Assembly (NCBI GenBank): GCA_903909435.1
Contig: CAIVVT010000296.1
Location: forward strand, 1-43,291
Source: an uncultured Acidobacteriia bacterium
GTDB lineage: Bacteria > Acidobacteriota > Terriglobia > Bryobacterales > Bryobacteraceae
Length of the DNA: 43,291 nt
Reading direction: 5' to 3'
Shown here: piece by piece, positions 31,501-38,361 of the stretch
Numbering within the stretch: position 1 is the stretch's first letter
Layout of the letters: every line of letters starts with the position of its first letter
Program-made: the position numbers and the translations under genes
The notes under the pieces: generated by a model
The model's database searches: none
The model's input: the letters and a program-made list of their open reading frames with translations, nothing else
Told to the model about the DNA's origin: nothing

Positions 31501-31864
31501 CGGCGTTTTCATGCTGCTGTACCTCGACCTGGCCTATGAACAGGCGCAGAAGGCAGGGCGGCTCAGGACTTTAGGCGAATTGCGGGAAGCGATCGTCCAT
31601 GGTGCGGTGAAACGCATCCGGCCGAAACTGATGACCGTTGCCACCGAGTTCGTCGGGTTGGTGCCGATCTTGTGGGCGACCGGTACGGGCTCGGACGTCA
31701 TGAAACGCATCGCGGCACCCATCGTGGGCGGCATTTTCACATCGTTCCTGCTCGAGTTGCTGGTCTATCCGGGCATTTACGAGGTTTGGAAGTGGAACTT
31801 CCATGCGGAGAAAGCAGGCTCGGAGGAACAATCTGCCGGAGAGATCGAGTCGGCCTGCGTGTGA
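28571..31864 (+). CDS. CusA/CzcA-family heavy-metal RND efflux pump
   Basis: A 1097-residue proton-driven inner-membrane pump. It starts MIPRIIDFSARNRLLVL, the CusA-type N-terminus. GAMVDASIVVVEQAHKK, in the fourth helix near residue 400-415, holds the proton-relay Asp (near CusA Asp405). RIDMLSTGI near residue 707 carries the periplasmic methionine found in Cu(I)/Ag(I) exporters, which favours monovalent copper or silver over zinc/cobalt. The second half repeats the fold, with AVPLSAIGAVWLLYQLGY and GMIALLGVDAGNG. Twelve helices and two large periplasmic loops are present, and the length is normal for the family. The start overlaps the adaptor stop by 4 nt. It follows the metal-binding adaptor and probably forms a complex with it and an outer-membrane factor encoded elsewhere. 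Confidence 0.96.
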   Translation: MIPRIIDFSARNRLLVLTLVFAAAVWGWWSLNHVALDAIPDLSDTQVIVYSKWDRSPDIVEDQVTYPIVSALLGAPKVKAVRGFSDFGYSFVYVIFEDGTDLYWARTRTLEYLSRVLQSMPQGAKTELGPDATGLGWIYQYALVDQSGKHSLADLRSLQDWYLRYHLNAVPGVAEVAAIGGFGKQYQVNVDPNRLQSYNIPLSKVIDAIRGSNSETGGRMLEFGGAEYMVRGRGYAKSVVDLENVAVFSSENGSTIRVKDIGQVTFGPDMRRGVSDLDGAGEMVSGIIVMRQGENALDVIGRVKDKIRQIEPGLPEGVKIISVYDRSQLIQNSVGTLKSTVIEVILTVCLIVLLFLWHIPSAVIPMITIPIAVLIAFIPFQQMGITANIMSLGGIAIAIGAMVDASIVVVEQAHKKLENWEAEGRRGDYKEVIIQAIKEVGGPSFFALLVIAVSFIPVLALESQEGRLFKPLAYTKSFAMIVAAILAITLDPALRLSFTHLRDFNFRPRWLSKVSHAVLVGRIHSEDDHPFSRVLIRLYEPICRWSLRHKWLVMATAAAMFVATVPVYLALGSEFMPPLYEEALFYMPSTMPGISIGEAQRLLQATDRVIRQFPEVDHVAGKAGRAETSTDPAPLSMLETVITLKPRAQWRKIPTWYSAWSPDWLKPLFRRVTPDTISPEQLVEQLNAAVKVPGVSNAWTMPIKARIDMLSTGIRTPAGLKIQGDDLEKIQAIGSQVEAVLNSVKGTRSVFAERTAEGYFLDFNWNRDALARYGLTVDEAQAAVQNAIGGENITTTVEGRARYPVNVRYMRDFRSDLQSLGNVLVSAGEGRQIPLSDLAEIRPTSGPGMIRDEGGLLTGYVYVDVANRDPGGYVSEAQEIVRQKIKLPPGYSITWSGQYEAMERVNQRMRMVLPLTAFLILLLLYMNTRSAVKTLIVSLAVPLSAIGAVWLLYQLGYSMSVGVWVGMIALLGVDAGNGVFMLLYLDLAYEQAQKAGRLRTLGELREAIVHGAVKRIRPKLMTVATEFVGLVPILWATGTGSDVMKRIAAPIVGGIFTSFLLELLVYPGIYEVWKWNFHAEKAGSEEQSAGEIESACV

Positions 31865-31938
31865 ATTTAGTGGCCGGTTCGCGTCTTCCTCTAATCGAAA
31901 CCGCCGTTGAGGCCGATAGAGTGACTGGGATCTCCCAG

Positions 31939-32781
31939 ATGACCACCTCCATTGAACGCCGTGAAGCCCCTTGGGCACTTCGACTGCTCCCGCCATTTCC
32001 GGCCATCGCCAATCGGATTCTGGCACTCGCCAGCCAGGAGAGTGTCGGCGCACAGGAAGTCGGGGCGCTGATCAGATTGGACCCATCCTTTTCCGCCGAG
32101 GTGCTCAGCTTCGCCAACTCCGCGCTGTTTGGAGCACGGTGCAAGGTCACCAGCCTGACTCAGGCGGTTGCCCTGCTGGGCATGAACCGCGTGAAGTCCA
32201 TGGCCACCTTCGTCGCGGTCAATAATCTGGTGCGTTCGGCCGTCCGTGCGGCGGCGCTCCGCAAAGTATGGGTACACAGTGTGGTCACTGCAATCATCGC
32301 GGAGGCGGCGGCGAACAACTGCCGCCTGGATAGCGAATTCGCCTACACCGCCGGACTGCTGCACAACCTGGGCATCCTGGGCCTGATGTCTGCCTATCCG
32401 GAGGAATACACCCGAATGCTGGAGGTATCCGACGACTTCGGCTTCAATCTGCTTCATACGGAACGCGACCTTTTCGACATTGACCACTGCGAAGCCGGTG
32501 CCTTTCTCGCACGCGAGTGGAACTTCCCAGAAACGCTTGCGGTCACGATCGCCCGCCATCACGAAGAGCCGGCGGCCAACGATCTGAGTATTGGCAACAT
32601 TATCAAGCTGAGTTGGCGCCTTACCGACGCGCTCGGTTATGCCGCCTTCTCTCCCGCCAAGGACTGGCTATTCGAAGACCTGTTGGCGTACCTGCCGCAG
32701 GCTCCCGATTCCTGGCTTTGCCAGTCGGCGGAGATCGCCAGGGAGACGATCCGCGTTCGACTGGCCGCCTCCCCGCTCTAG
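31939..32781 (+). CDS. HDOD-domain protein
   Basis: A protein of 280 residues from the ATG at 31939. A GTG at 31861 would make a 306-residue form whose start overlaps the pump stop (GTGA). The HDOD core is visible: LLPPFPAIANRILALASQES, VGALIRLDPSFSAEVLSFAN, the SLTQAVALLGMNRVKSMATF helix block, and DSEFAYTAGLLHNLGILGLM, where HNLG replaces the strict HD pair of true HD-GYP enzymes. ARHHEEP follows near residue 215. HDOD proteins are regulatory and not known to be phosphodiesterases. No receiver or other partner domain is attached. Placement after a metal pump suggests co-transcription, but a role in metal response is only a guess. Confidence 0.9.
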   Translation: MTTSIERREAPWALRLLPPFPAIANRILALASQESVGAQEVGALIRLDPSFSAEVLSFANSALFGARCKVTSLTQAVALLGMNRVKSMATFVAVNNLVRSAVRAAALRKVWVHSVVTAIIAEAAANNCRLDSEFAYTAGLLHNLGILGLMSAYPEEYTRMLEVSDDFGFNLLHTERDLFDIDHCEAGAFLAREWNFPETLAVTIARHHEEPAANDLSIGNIIKLSWRLTDALGYAAFSPAKDWLFEDLLAYLPQAPDSWLCQSAEIARETIRVRLAASPL

Positions 32782-32858
32782 CATGAGGACCGAAACGTAC
32801 GGGTCATTTGAGGCTGCGCGGAGGCATGGACGGGACTGTGTCACGAATCGTTGGGGCG

Positions 32859-33746
32859 TCAGTCTCGCGCTTCGCCCCTGAAAACCTCGCTTCTGTGCCA
32901 GACAAGGAAGTCGCGCCTTGGGTGCGCGTCCTTCAAGTTGGGCATTCGGAGCGGCGCACGGTGCAGCGCAAGAAATAGGCTTTCAAAGCTGGAATTGCCG
33001 TGCAATCTTGACGAGACGAGGATTTTCAGTTCGTCAGAAATCGTCACTGCTCCACGATCGAATGCCTGATGGTGGAGGCTGCAGCAGGCTAGGCCGTTGT
33101 CTTGAGTGTCAGGCCCTCCATACTGGCACCAACGAATATGCGCCGCCTCCAACCCGAGGTCTGCATTGTCTAATTGAATCCCAAAACCACAGAACGCACA
33201 GCGGTGCCCCCAAGCGGAAATTACCGTGGCGCGAAATTCCGGATCCCGGCGGCTGCTTCGATTCACCGTGTCAAGCAGAAGTCCAGTTGCATCCGCAATG
33301 GCGGAATGCAGGGAGTCTGGGAAATGAGCCGCGAGGAGCTGTCGTGCAATTTCTCGAACCGCTTCCGGTCGGTCTTTTAAATCCTGAAAGAGCGGTTGCG
33401 GGAACCCTCCGGTGATGCTCCATTTCCTCAGTTCACTTCGAAGCGGGTTCTTGCTGCCTTTCCGCCGAGTCAATGGAACCTTTTCCTCTATTTCCCAAAC
33501 GCCGTCGCGCTGCAAGTGATGGAACGGCAGTTCCGGATGGAAGGATCTACGGGGCGGCCCGAATTGCTCAAGGAGCTTCGTGAGCGGGCCTTCAAGCTGA
33601 TCGAACGGAATCAGTCTCTCCGCACCCGACTGAAGCTGGCCCAGCGCATACAACACCAACAACGGCTTGTGTGGAGCGCGCTGGTCCCCGCGACGCCAAA
33701 CATTCAAGTCCCGAAATAGCCGCAAGAGTGCATCGGTTTTCGTCAC
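32859..33746 (-). CDS. HNH endonuclease with N-terminal phosphorothioate-DNA-binding-type domain (type IV restriction)
   Basis: A 295-residue nuclease from the GTG at 33746 (MTKTDALLRLF when read as Met); an ATG at 33845 would add 33 residues of poor composition. The N-terminal half is the sulfur-binding-type domain of restriction enzymes that recognise phosphorothioated DNA: LNVWRRGDQRAPHKPLLVLY (15-33), FGPPRRSFHPELPFHHL (62-78) and GVWEIE. The C-terminal half is an HNH nuclease: CAFCG (183-187), AAHIRW (201-206), then N217 and the CCSLHHQAFDRG block. It would cut invading DNA carrying backbone sulfur. No Dnd or Ssp modification genes are in the window, which fits a stand-alone type IV enzyme. 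It is divergent from the MFS gene. Family recognition is from memory of the motifs. Confidence 0.82.
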   Translation of the reverse strand: MTKTDALLRLFRDLNVWRRGDQRAPHKPLLVLYALGQLQSGAERLIPFDQLEGPLTKLLEQFGPPRRSFHPELPFHHLQRDGVWEIEEKVPLTRRKGSKNPLRSELRKWSITGGFPQPLFQDLKDRPEAVREIARQLLAAHFPDSLHSAIADATGLLLDTVNRSSRRDPEFRATVISAWGHRCAFCGFGIQLDNADLGLEAAHIRWCQYGGPDTQDNGLACCSLHHQAFDRGAVTISDELKILVSSRLHGNSSFESLFLALHRAPLRMPNLKDAHPRRDFLVWHRSEVFRGEARD

Positions 33747-33854
33747 AGATTTCGGAGAATCCTGGCTCAGCTTATCAGAACCGCATTTCGCGCCTTCCAC
33801 TCCCGCAGGAATTGCTGCCACCTCCGCCGCGCGATTTGATAGCATCTTGTGGTC

Positions 33855-35003
33855 ATGCTGTTTACCGCTGCAATCCTCGGCATCTTTGTCTACGGGATCA
33901 TCGCTGCCATGTTGGGCACGATCCTGCCAGACCTCTCGAAGAAGTACTCGCTTTCCCCAAAGCAAAACGGCAACATCGCCTTGATCCAGGCCATCGGCCT
34001 GATGATTGGCTCATTCTTCAGCGGTCCGCTGATGGACCTGTACGGCAAACAATTGGGCATGTTGATTGGCCTTGGGTTGGTGGCACTCGCCCTCCTTTCG
34101 CTGCGTAGCGTTAAGGGCTATGGGCCCGTTGCCACGGCGATGCTGGTGCTCGGACTGGGCGGCGGCGTGCTGGTTAGCGGCGCCAACGGGCTGAACTCCG
34201 AGATCGCCTCGGCATTGCAGACAAACACGAGCTCGATCTCCAACCTGCTGAACCTGTTCTTCGGACTCGGCGGCCTGGTCACGCCTTTAATTGCCGCCAA
34301 CCTATTTAAGAGCGACTCGAAGAAGCTCACCTTGTTTGCCGCCGTCCTGGCGGTGATTGCCTTGGCCGCAAGCGTGATCGCGCCTTATCCCCCGGCCTCG
34401 GGCAAGGTCAGCTTCAACTTCAAGATGGCCACGGGCCTGCTTACGGATCCGCACCTGGTGCTGCCCGCCCTCTTCCTATTCCTCTACGTGGCGTGCGAGG
34501 TTGGCGTGTGGAATTGGCTGGCGCGCCACCTGATTGCGCAAGGGGTTCCCGAGAAGCGCGCGATGACCATCCTCTCGCTCGGATTTGCGCTGGGTTTGAT
34601 TGTCGGCCGCGTCGGCATCTCGCGGGTTCTAGTAACCGTCGATCCCAAAACCGTCCTTCTCGGCGCGGCTATTGCGATGGCCTTGACTACCTACCTGATG
34701 CTCCAGAGCAAGAACCCGACGATCGCCTGGATTGCGATCTTCCTGGGAGGCCTGGCGATGGCGCCCGTCTTCCCGACAACGCTGGGCTATGTCAGCGATG
34801 CTTTCAAGGCGGCGGGGACGGAAGCGACGGCATTGGGTATCGCCATTACCGCAGGCTGGGCGGGAATCGTCGCATCGAGTCCCATCATCGGCGGGATCGC
34901 CGGCGACGACCCCAAGGGCCTCAAGAAGGCGTTGCTGCTGTTGCCGGCAGCTTCCGTCATCATGGCTGTGGTTGCCTTCGTCCTGCCCTCGTTGCAGAAG
35001 TAA
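33855..35003 (+). CDS. MFS transporter (FucP/sugar-porter-like)
   Basis: A 382-residue inner-membrane transporter with about 12 hydrophobic helices in two halves. The ATG at 33855 is chosen; a GTG two codons upstream is possible. The first half has FVYGIIAAMLGTILPDLSKKY and the loop GPLMDLYGKQLGML, which corresponds to the MFS loop 2-3 motif in a relaxed form. The second half starts near residue 205 with LPALFLFLYVACEVGVWNW. GWAGIVASSPIIGGIAG and a charged loop (DDPKGLKK) precede the last helix. The pattern resembles the fucose/glucose permease branch of the MFS. Substrate unknown. A strong hairpin shared with the convergent dtd gene follows. Confidence 0.85.
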   Translation: MLFTAAILGIFVYGIIAAMLGTILPDLSKKYSLSPKQNGNIALIQAIGLMIGSFFSGPLMDLYGKQLGMLIGLGLVALALLSLRSVKGYGPVATAMLVLGLGGGVLVSGANGLNSEIASALQTNTSSISNLLNLFFGLGGLVTPLIAANLFKSDSKKLTLFAAVLAVIALAASVIAPYPPASGKVSFNFKMATGLLTDPHLVLPALFLFLYVACEVGVWNWLARHLIAQGVPEKRAMTILSLGFALGLIVGRVGISRVLVTVDPKTVLLGAAIAMALTTYLMLQSKNPTIAWIAIFLGGLAMAPVFPTTLGYVSDAFKAAGTEATALGIAITAGWAGIVASSPIIGGIAGDDPKGLKKALLLLPAASVIMAVVAFVLPSLQK

Positions 35004-35021
35004 GCGAGTCCGAGTTTCGTA

Positions 35022-35057
35022 AAGAACGGGTGAGCGCGCGAGCGTTCACCCGTTCTT
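35022..35057. terminator. Bidirectional terminator between the MFS gene and dtd
   Basis: AAGAACGGGTGA and TCACCCGTTCTT form a perfect 12-bp stem with a 12-nt loop. It lies 18 nt after the plus-strand MFS stop and covers the last codons and stop of the minus-strand dtd gene (stop at 35046-35048). A symmetric stem between convergent genes suits termination in both directions. Short T-rich runs follow on either side but no long U-tract. Confidence 0.75.
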
Positions 35058-35492
35058 CGTTTCGATGAGGAATGTGACCGGGCCTTCGTTCGTCAAGGAC
35101 ACGGACATCATGGCGCGGAACACGCCGGTTTGCGTTTCCACTCCGCGTTCGCGCGCTTTGGCGATGAAGTGTTCGTAAAGCCGGTTGGCCTGCTCCGGAG
35201 GCGCCGCCAAGTCAAAACTCGGCCGCCGGCCCTTCCGAGTGTCCCCATACAGCGTGAACTGCGAAACCACCAGCAGCGCGCCGCCGGTGTCCAGCAGGCT
35301 GAGGTTCATCTTCCCCTCGGCGTCTTCAAATACTCGCAGTCCCAGGAGCTTCTCGAGCAGCGCTTCGGCTTCCAGTTCAGCGTCTTCCTTGCGGACCCCG
35401 AGCAGAACCAGCAGACCGGCACCGATCGACCCAGTGACCACGCCATCGACCTCGACGCGGGCTGCAGAGACCCGCTGAATCAGCGCTCGCAG
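35046..35492 (-). CDS. dtd: D-aminoacyl-tRNA deacylase, probable CTG start
   Basis: A 148-residue enzyme that removes D-amino acids from mischarged tRNA in the cytoplasm. The reading [17 protein letters not shown] then [18 protein letters not shown] matches the family from its first residue. An in-frame TGA lies four codons upstream, and no ATG, GTG or TTG occurs before Val18, so the start is best placed at CTG 35492, preceded by GAGGAG at 5 nt. With this start the SQFTLYGD motif begins at Ser77 and NEGPVT falls at 135-140, the positions I recall for E. coli Dtd (Ser77, Gly137-Pro138). A GTG start at Val18 would delete the first strand. The gene ends in the shared terminator hairpin. Confidence 0.92.
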   Translation of the reverse strand: MRALIQRVSAARVEVDGVVTGSIGAGLLVLLGVRKEDAELEAEALLEKLLGLRVFEDAEGKMNLSLLDTGGALLVVSQFTLYGDTRKGRRPSFDLAAPPEQANRLYEHFIAKARERGVETQTGVFRAMMSVSLTNEGPVTFLIETKNG

Positions 35493-35513
35493 ATGATCTC
35501 CTCAATGTGTATC

Positions 35514-35610
35514 GGCGCCGCGACCGTCAGGGAGCGGTAGCTGCAACACGCAACGACGTCCACTCACGAATCAAATCCTGTTACCACCGCTCCCTCACGG
35601 CCGCGGCTCC
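35514..35610. repeat. Long inverted repeat element between dtd and the amidohydrolase operon
   Basis: The 25-nt arms at 35514-35538 and 35586-35610 are inverted copies with three mismatches; the core is ACCGCTCCCT paired with AGGGAGCGGT. A 47-nt spacer separates them. I recall similar GAGGGAGCGG-type palindromes as intergenic repeats in related Acidobacteriota genomes; this could not be checked here. It may also act as a terminator after the amidohydrolase genes. Confidence 0.65.
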
Positions 35611-35618
35611 GTTTCAGA

Positions 35619-36953
35619 TTACGGCCGCGCCATGTACTTCTTGTATAACCGCGTGTGCTTGGTCTCCAGATCCGCCTCGCTGCCTCGGATGAAGAGCATC
35701 TTCACGTCCGTCTTCACTTCAAGCAGGTCGCCGTCGGTGACTACCAGATCCGCGACTTTGCCCGCTTCGATCGAGCCGTAGTCCTTGTCGATGCCCCAGA
35801 TCTCGGCCGCGCTCAGGGTCACTGAGCGGAGGGCCGCGTCGTAGGGCAAACCGAATGGCACGCCTTGTGATGCCTGGTAGGGGAGATTGCGCGCAAACTG
35901 CTCGTCAAACGTCCCGAAGCAGAACTTCACTCCCGCCTCATTCAGCCTCGCCGGCAAGGTGTAGGGTTCATCGTACGGATCGTCTTCTTCGTCCGTTCCA
36001 ACCTGCGTTCGCCCCAGGATCACGGGGATCTTCTTCTTGGCGATCAACTCCAAGGCCGAACGCGGCTTGATCACGTTGGCCAGGACGAGCTTCACGTTTT
36101 GCCTCTCCGCGAACTCGATCGCTTCCTTGATCTCTCGCTCGTGCGACGCAAAGGCCACCAGCGGAACCTTGCCGTCGAGCACCGGAATCATCGCCTCGAA
36201 CTTCAGGTCGGCCTTGACTGCCACGCCAGCTTTCTTGGCGGTCCAGTAGGCGCGGGCATCGTCGAAGAAGCCGGACAGTTCCTGCACCTGCAAGTCGTGC
36301 TGCTGCTTGGCCTTGGGGTAGGCGCTACCGCGTCTTGTTGAGAACGTCGCCGGATCGAAGCTCACGGCTGAGATGGCGGGGTAGCTCAGGTGCATACCTC
36401 CGGCACGGCGCACTTCCATTTCTTCCCAGGTCCAACCGGCCAGGTGCGCGATGGAAATCTGCCCGCCGATCAACTGTGTATTTGCGCCGTCCGAGCGCCG
36501 TCCGCCGGGCATGGCCGGCAGCAGTGCAGCCATCGTGATGCCGTTGGCGCGCACCACGGGGATATACTCGCTCTCGGGATTCAAGGCAACGATGGGGCGC
36601 AACTGAGGATCGAATATGCCCAATTCGCCGGTGTCGTTGGTCTCGCGGATCGATCCAATCTCAGACAGTCCCACCGTCGTGCCCGAGTTGATCATCCCCG
36701 GCCAAACGTGCAGGCCCTTGCCGTCGATCACGCGGAGCTTCGTTTTCGGCGCTGCGACCTTCATGCCGACCTCGGCGATGCGGCCATCCACAACCAGCAC
36801 GCTCGCGTTGTCCAGTTTCGGTCCGGACACCGGGTGAAGCGTGACGTTCTTTAGCAAGAATGACCCGCCGCCTTCCTCTGCGGAGGCCGGTGCGGCCGTG
36901 GCTGCCAGCACAACAATGAAGGCCAGACTGGCGATCAGCGCCCTATTCATCAC
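35619..36953 (-). CDS. Secreted amidohydrolase-family protein lacking the HxH motif (third gene of the trio)
   Basis: A 444-residue exported protein with a signal peptide (LIASLAFIVVLAATAAPASA). It has the composite beta domain of metal-dependent amidohydrolases (FLLKNVTLHPVSGPKL, VIDGKGLHVWPG), but where the family has H-x-H after PGxID it reads PGMINSGTTVG. The final strands return to the normal pattern (LSAAEIWGIDKDYGSIEAGKVADLVVTDGDLL). It overlaps the end of the middle amidohydrolase gene by 11 nt. Without the metal histidines it may not be a hydrolase and could act as a partner or binding subunit of the middle protein. The start could be either of two consecutive ATG codons. Confidence 0.85.
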   Translation of the reverse strand: MMNRALIASLAFIVVLAATAAPASAEEGGGSFLLKNVTLHPVSGPKLDNASVLVVDGRIAEVGMKVAAPKTKLRVIDGKGLHVWPGMINSGTTVGLSEIGSIRETNDTGELGIFDPQLRPIVALNPESEYIPVVRANGITMAALLPAMPGGRRSDGANTQLIGGQISIAHLAGWTWEEMEVRRAGGMHLSYPAISAVSFDPATFSTRRGSAYPKAKQQHDLQVQELSGFFDDARAYWTAKKAGVAVKADLKFEAMIPVLDGKVPLVAFASHEREIKEAIEFAERQNVKLVLANVIKPRSALELIAKKKIPVILGRTQVGTDEEDDPYDEPYTLPARLNEAGVKFCFGTFDEQFARNLPYQASQGVPFGLPYDAALRSVTLSAAEIWGIDKDYGSIEAGKVADLVVTDGDLLEVKTDVKMLFIRGSEADLETKHTRLYKKYMARP

Positions 36954-38361
36954 TGCCTCCCTGATGCGGCTTGGCGCCCTTGGCTTCTTGCTTTTCTGCG
37001 GGCTTGTCGCCGGGTTTGTCAGCGGCCTTCTCGCTCGATTTTTCCTTCGCCTTTTCCTTCTCCATCAAGCCCTTCTTCTCCGCGTCTTTTCGCGAGCGGG
37101 CCGCGACATCAGCTTCGCGGTCGAAATACTGGGTGCCGTCGATGTAGACGCGCTCAACCTTGCTGTACATCGACAGCGGGTCCTTGTCGTAGACCACCAG
37201 GTCGGCTTGCTTGCCCACCTCGATCGATCCGACGTAGCGGTCGATCCCGAGCTGCCTGGCGGGATTGATCGTGATCAGCGCCAGCGCCTCTTCTTCGTTC
37301 AGCCCGCCGTATTTCATGGTCTTGCCGGCCTCGGTGTTGAGCCGCGTGGAGAGATCACCGTTGCCGACATCGTCCGAGTTCAGCGAAGTCAATACACCCT
37401 TGCGGGTGAGCACCGCGGCGTTGTGCGGGATCGCGTCGTAGGCCTCGATCTTGTAGCCCCACCAGTCGCTGAAAGTGGATGCGCCGGCGCCGTGGGCCTT
37501 GATCTCATTGGCAACTTTGTAGCCTTCCAGCACGTGCTGGAGAGTCGCGATCTTAAACCCGAACTCGTCCGCGACCCGCAGCAGCATCAGGATCTCATCG
37601 GCCCGGTAACAGTGCGCGTGCACCAGACGTTTGCCCTCGAGCACCTCCACCAACGGCTCCAGTTTCAAATCCTTGCGCGGAGGCAGCGCACTTTCACCCT
37701 TTGCCTCATGCGAGTTGTAGTCCTTCCATGCCGCCTGATACTGCCTAGCCTCAGTGAAGGCCTGGCGAATCACATCTTCCACCCCCATGCGCGTGCCGGG
37801 GTAGCGCGGCGATAGACTGGCGCCGAACGGGTTTTGCCCGCCCTGCCCCTGGCGCTTAGGGTTCTCACCGAGCGCGAACTTGATGCCCGGCTTGGCCTCC
37901 TTCATCACCAACCCTTCGGCGTCCTTGCCCCAACGCATCTTCAGCACGACGTTCAACCCGCCGATGGCGTTGGCCGAGCCGTGCAGGGCGTTCACCGTCG
38001 TCGTGCCGCCTGCCAGGTCGTGATAGATCGCGATGGACTCGGGGTCGATCGCGTCCCGTACGGTCACCATGGACGACACAGAGACGCTGCCCTCGTTGAT
38101 GGAATCCAGCGCGATGTGCGTATGGCAATCGATGATGCCCGGAATCACGTGCTTCCCGCTGGCGTCGATAACTTTGGCACCTGCGGGGGTCAGCACCTGC
38201 GCGCCAACGTCGGTGATCAGCCCGTCCTGAATCACCACGGAACCCTTGAAAGTGCCCTTCGTCACCGTGTGAACCGTCGCGTTTTGGAGCACGATCGCCT
38301 GCTGAGCGTGCGCCACGCCGCACGCCAAAGCAGCCGCGATCAGCATTCGTGCCGCGTTCAT
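36943..38361 (-). CDS. Secreted metal-dependent amidohydrolase (catalytic member of the trio)
   Basis: A 472-residue exported hydrolase with a signal peptide (MLIAAALACGVAHAQQ). It holds the metal ligands of the imidazolonepropionase/dihydroorotase-like amidohydrolases: HTH in PGIIDCHTHIALD, then HAHCYRADE, QHVLEGYK and the aspartate in TSLNSDDVGNG. It ends with the usual ARQLGIDRYVGSIEVGKQADLVVYDKDPL segment. After that comes a tail of about 45 residues rich in Lys, Glu and Ala (EKEKAKEKSSEKAADKPGDK), probably disordered. Its start overlaps the stop of the first gene of the trio by 4 nt (ATGA), and its end overlaps the third by 11 nt. Substrate unknown, perhaps cyclic amides or dipeptides. 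Confidence 0.92.
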   Translation of the reverse strand: MNAARMLIAAALACGVAHAQQAIVLQNATVHTVTKGTFKGSVVIQDGLITDVGAQVLTPAGAKVIDASGKHVIPGIIDCHTHIALDSINEGSVSVSSMVTVRDAIDPESIAIYHDLAGGTTTVNALHGSANAIGGLNVVLKMRWGKDAEGLVMKEAKPGIKFALGENPKRQGQGGQNPFGASLSPRYPGTRMGVEDVIRQAFTEARQYQAAWKDYNSHEAKGESALPPRKDLKLEPLVEVLEGKRLVHAHCYRADEILMLLRVADEFGFKIATLQHVLEGYKVANEIKAHGAGASTFSDWWGYKIEAYDAIPHNAAVLTRKGVLTSLNSDDVGNGDLSTRLNTEAGKTMKYGGLNEEEALALITINPARQLGIDRYVGSIEVGKQADLVVYDKDPLSMYSKVERVYIDGTQYFDREADVAARSRKDAEKKGLMEKEKAKEKSSEKAADKPGDKPAEKQEAKGAKPHQGGSDE

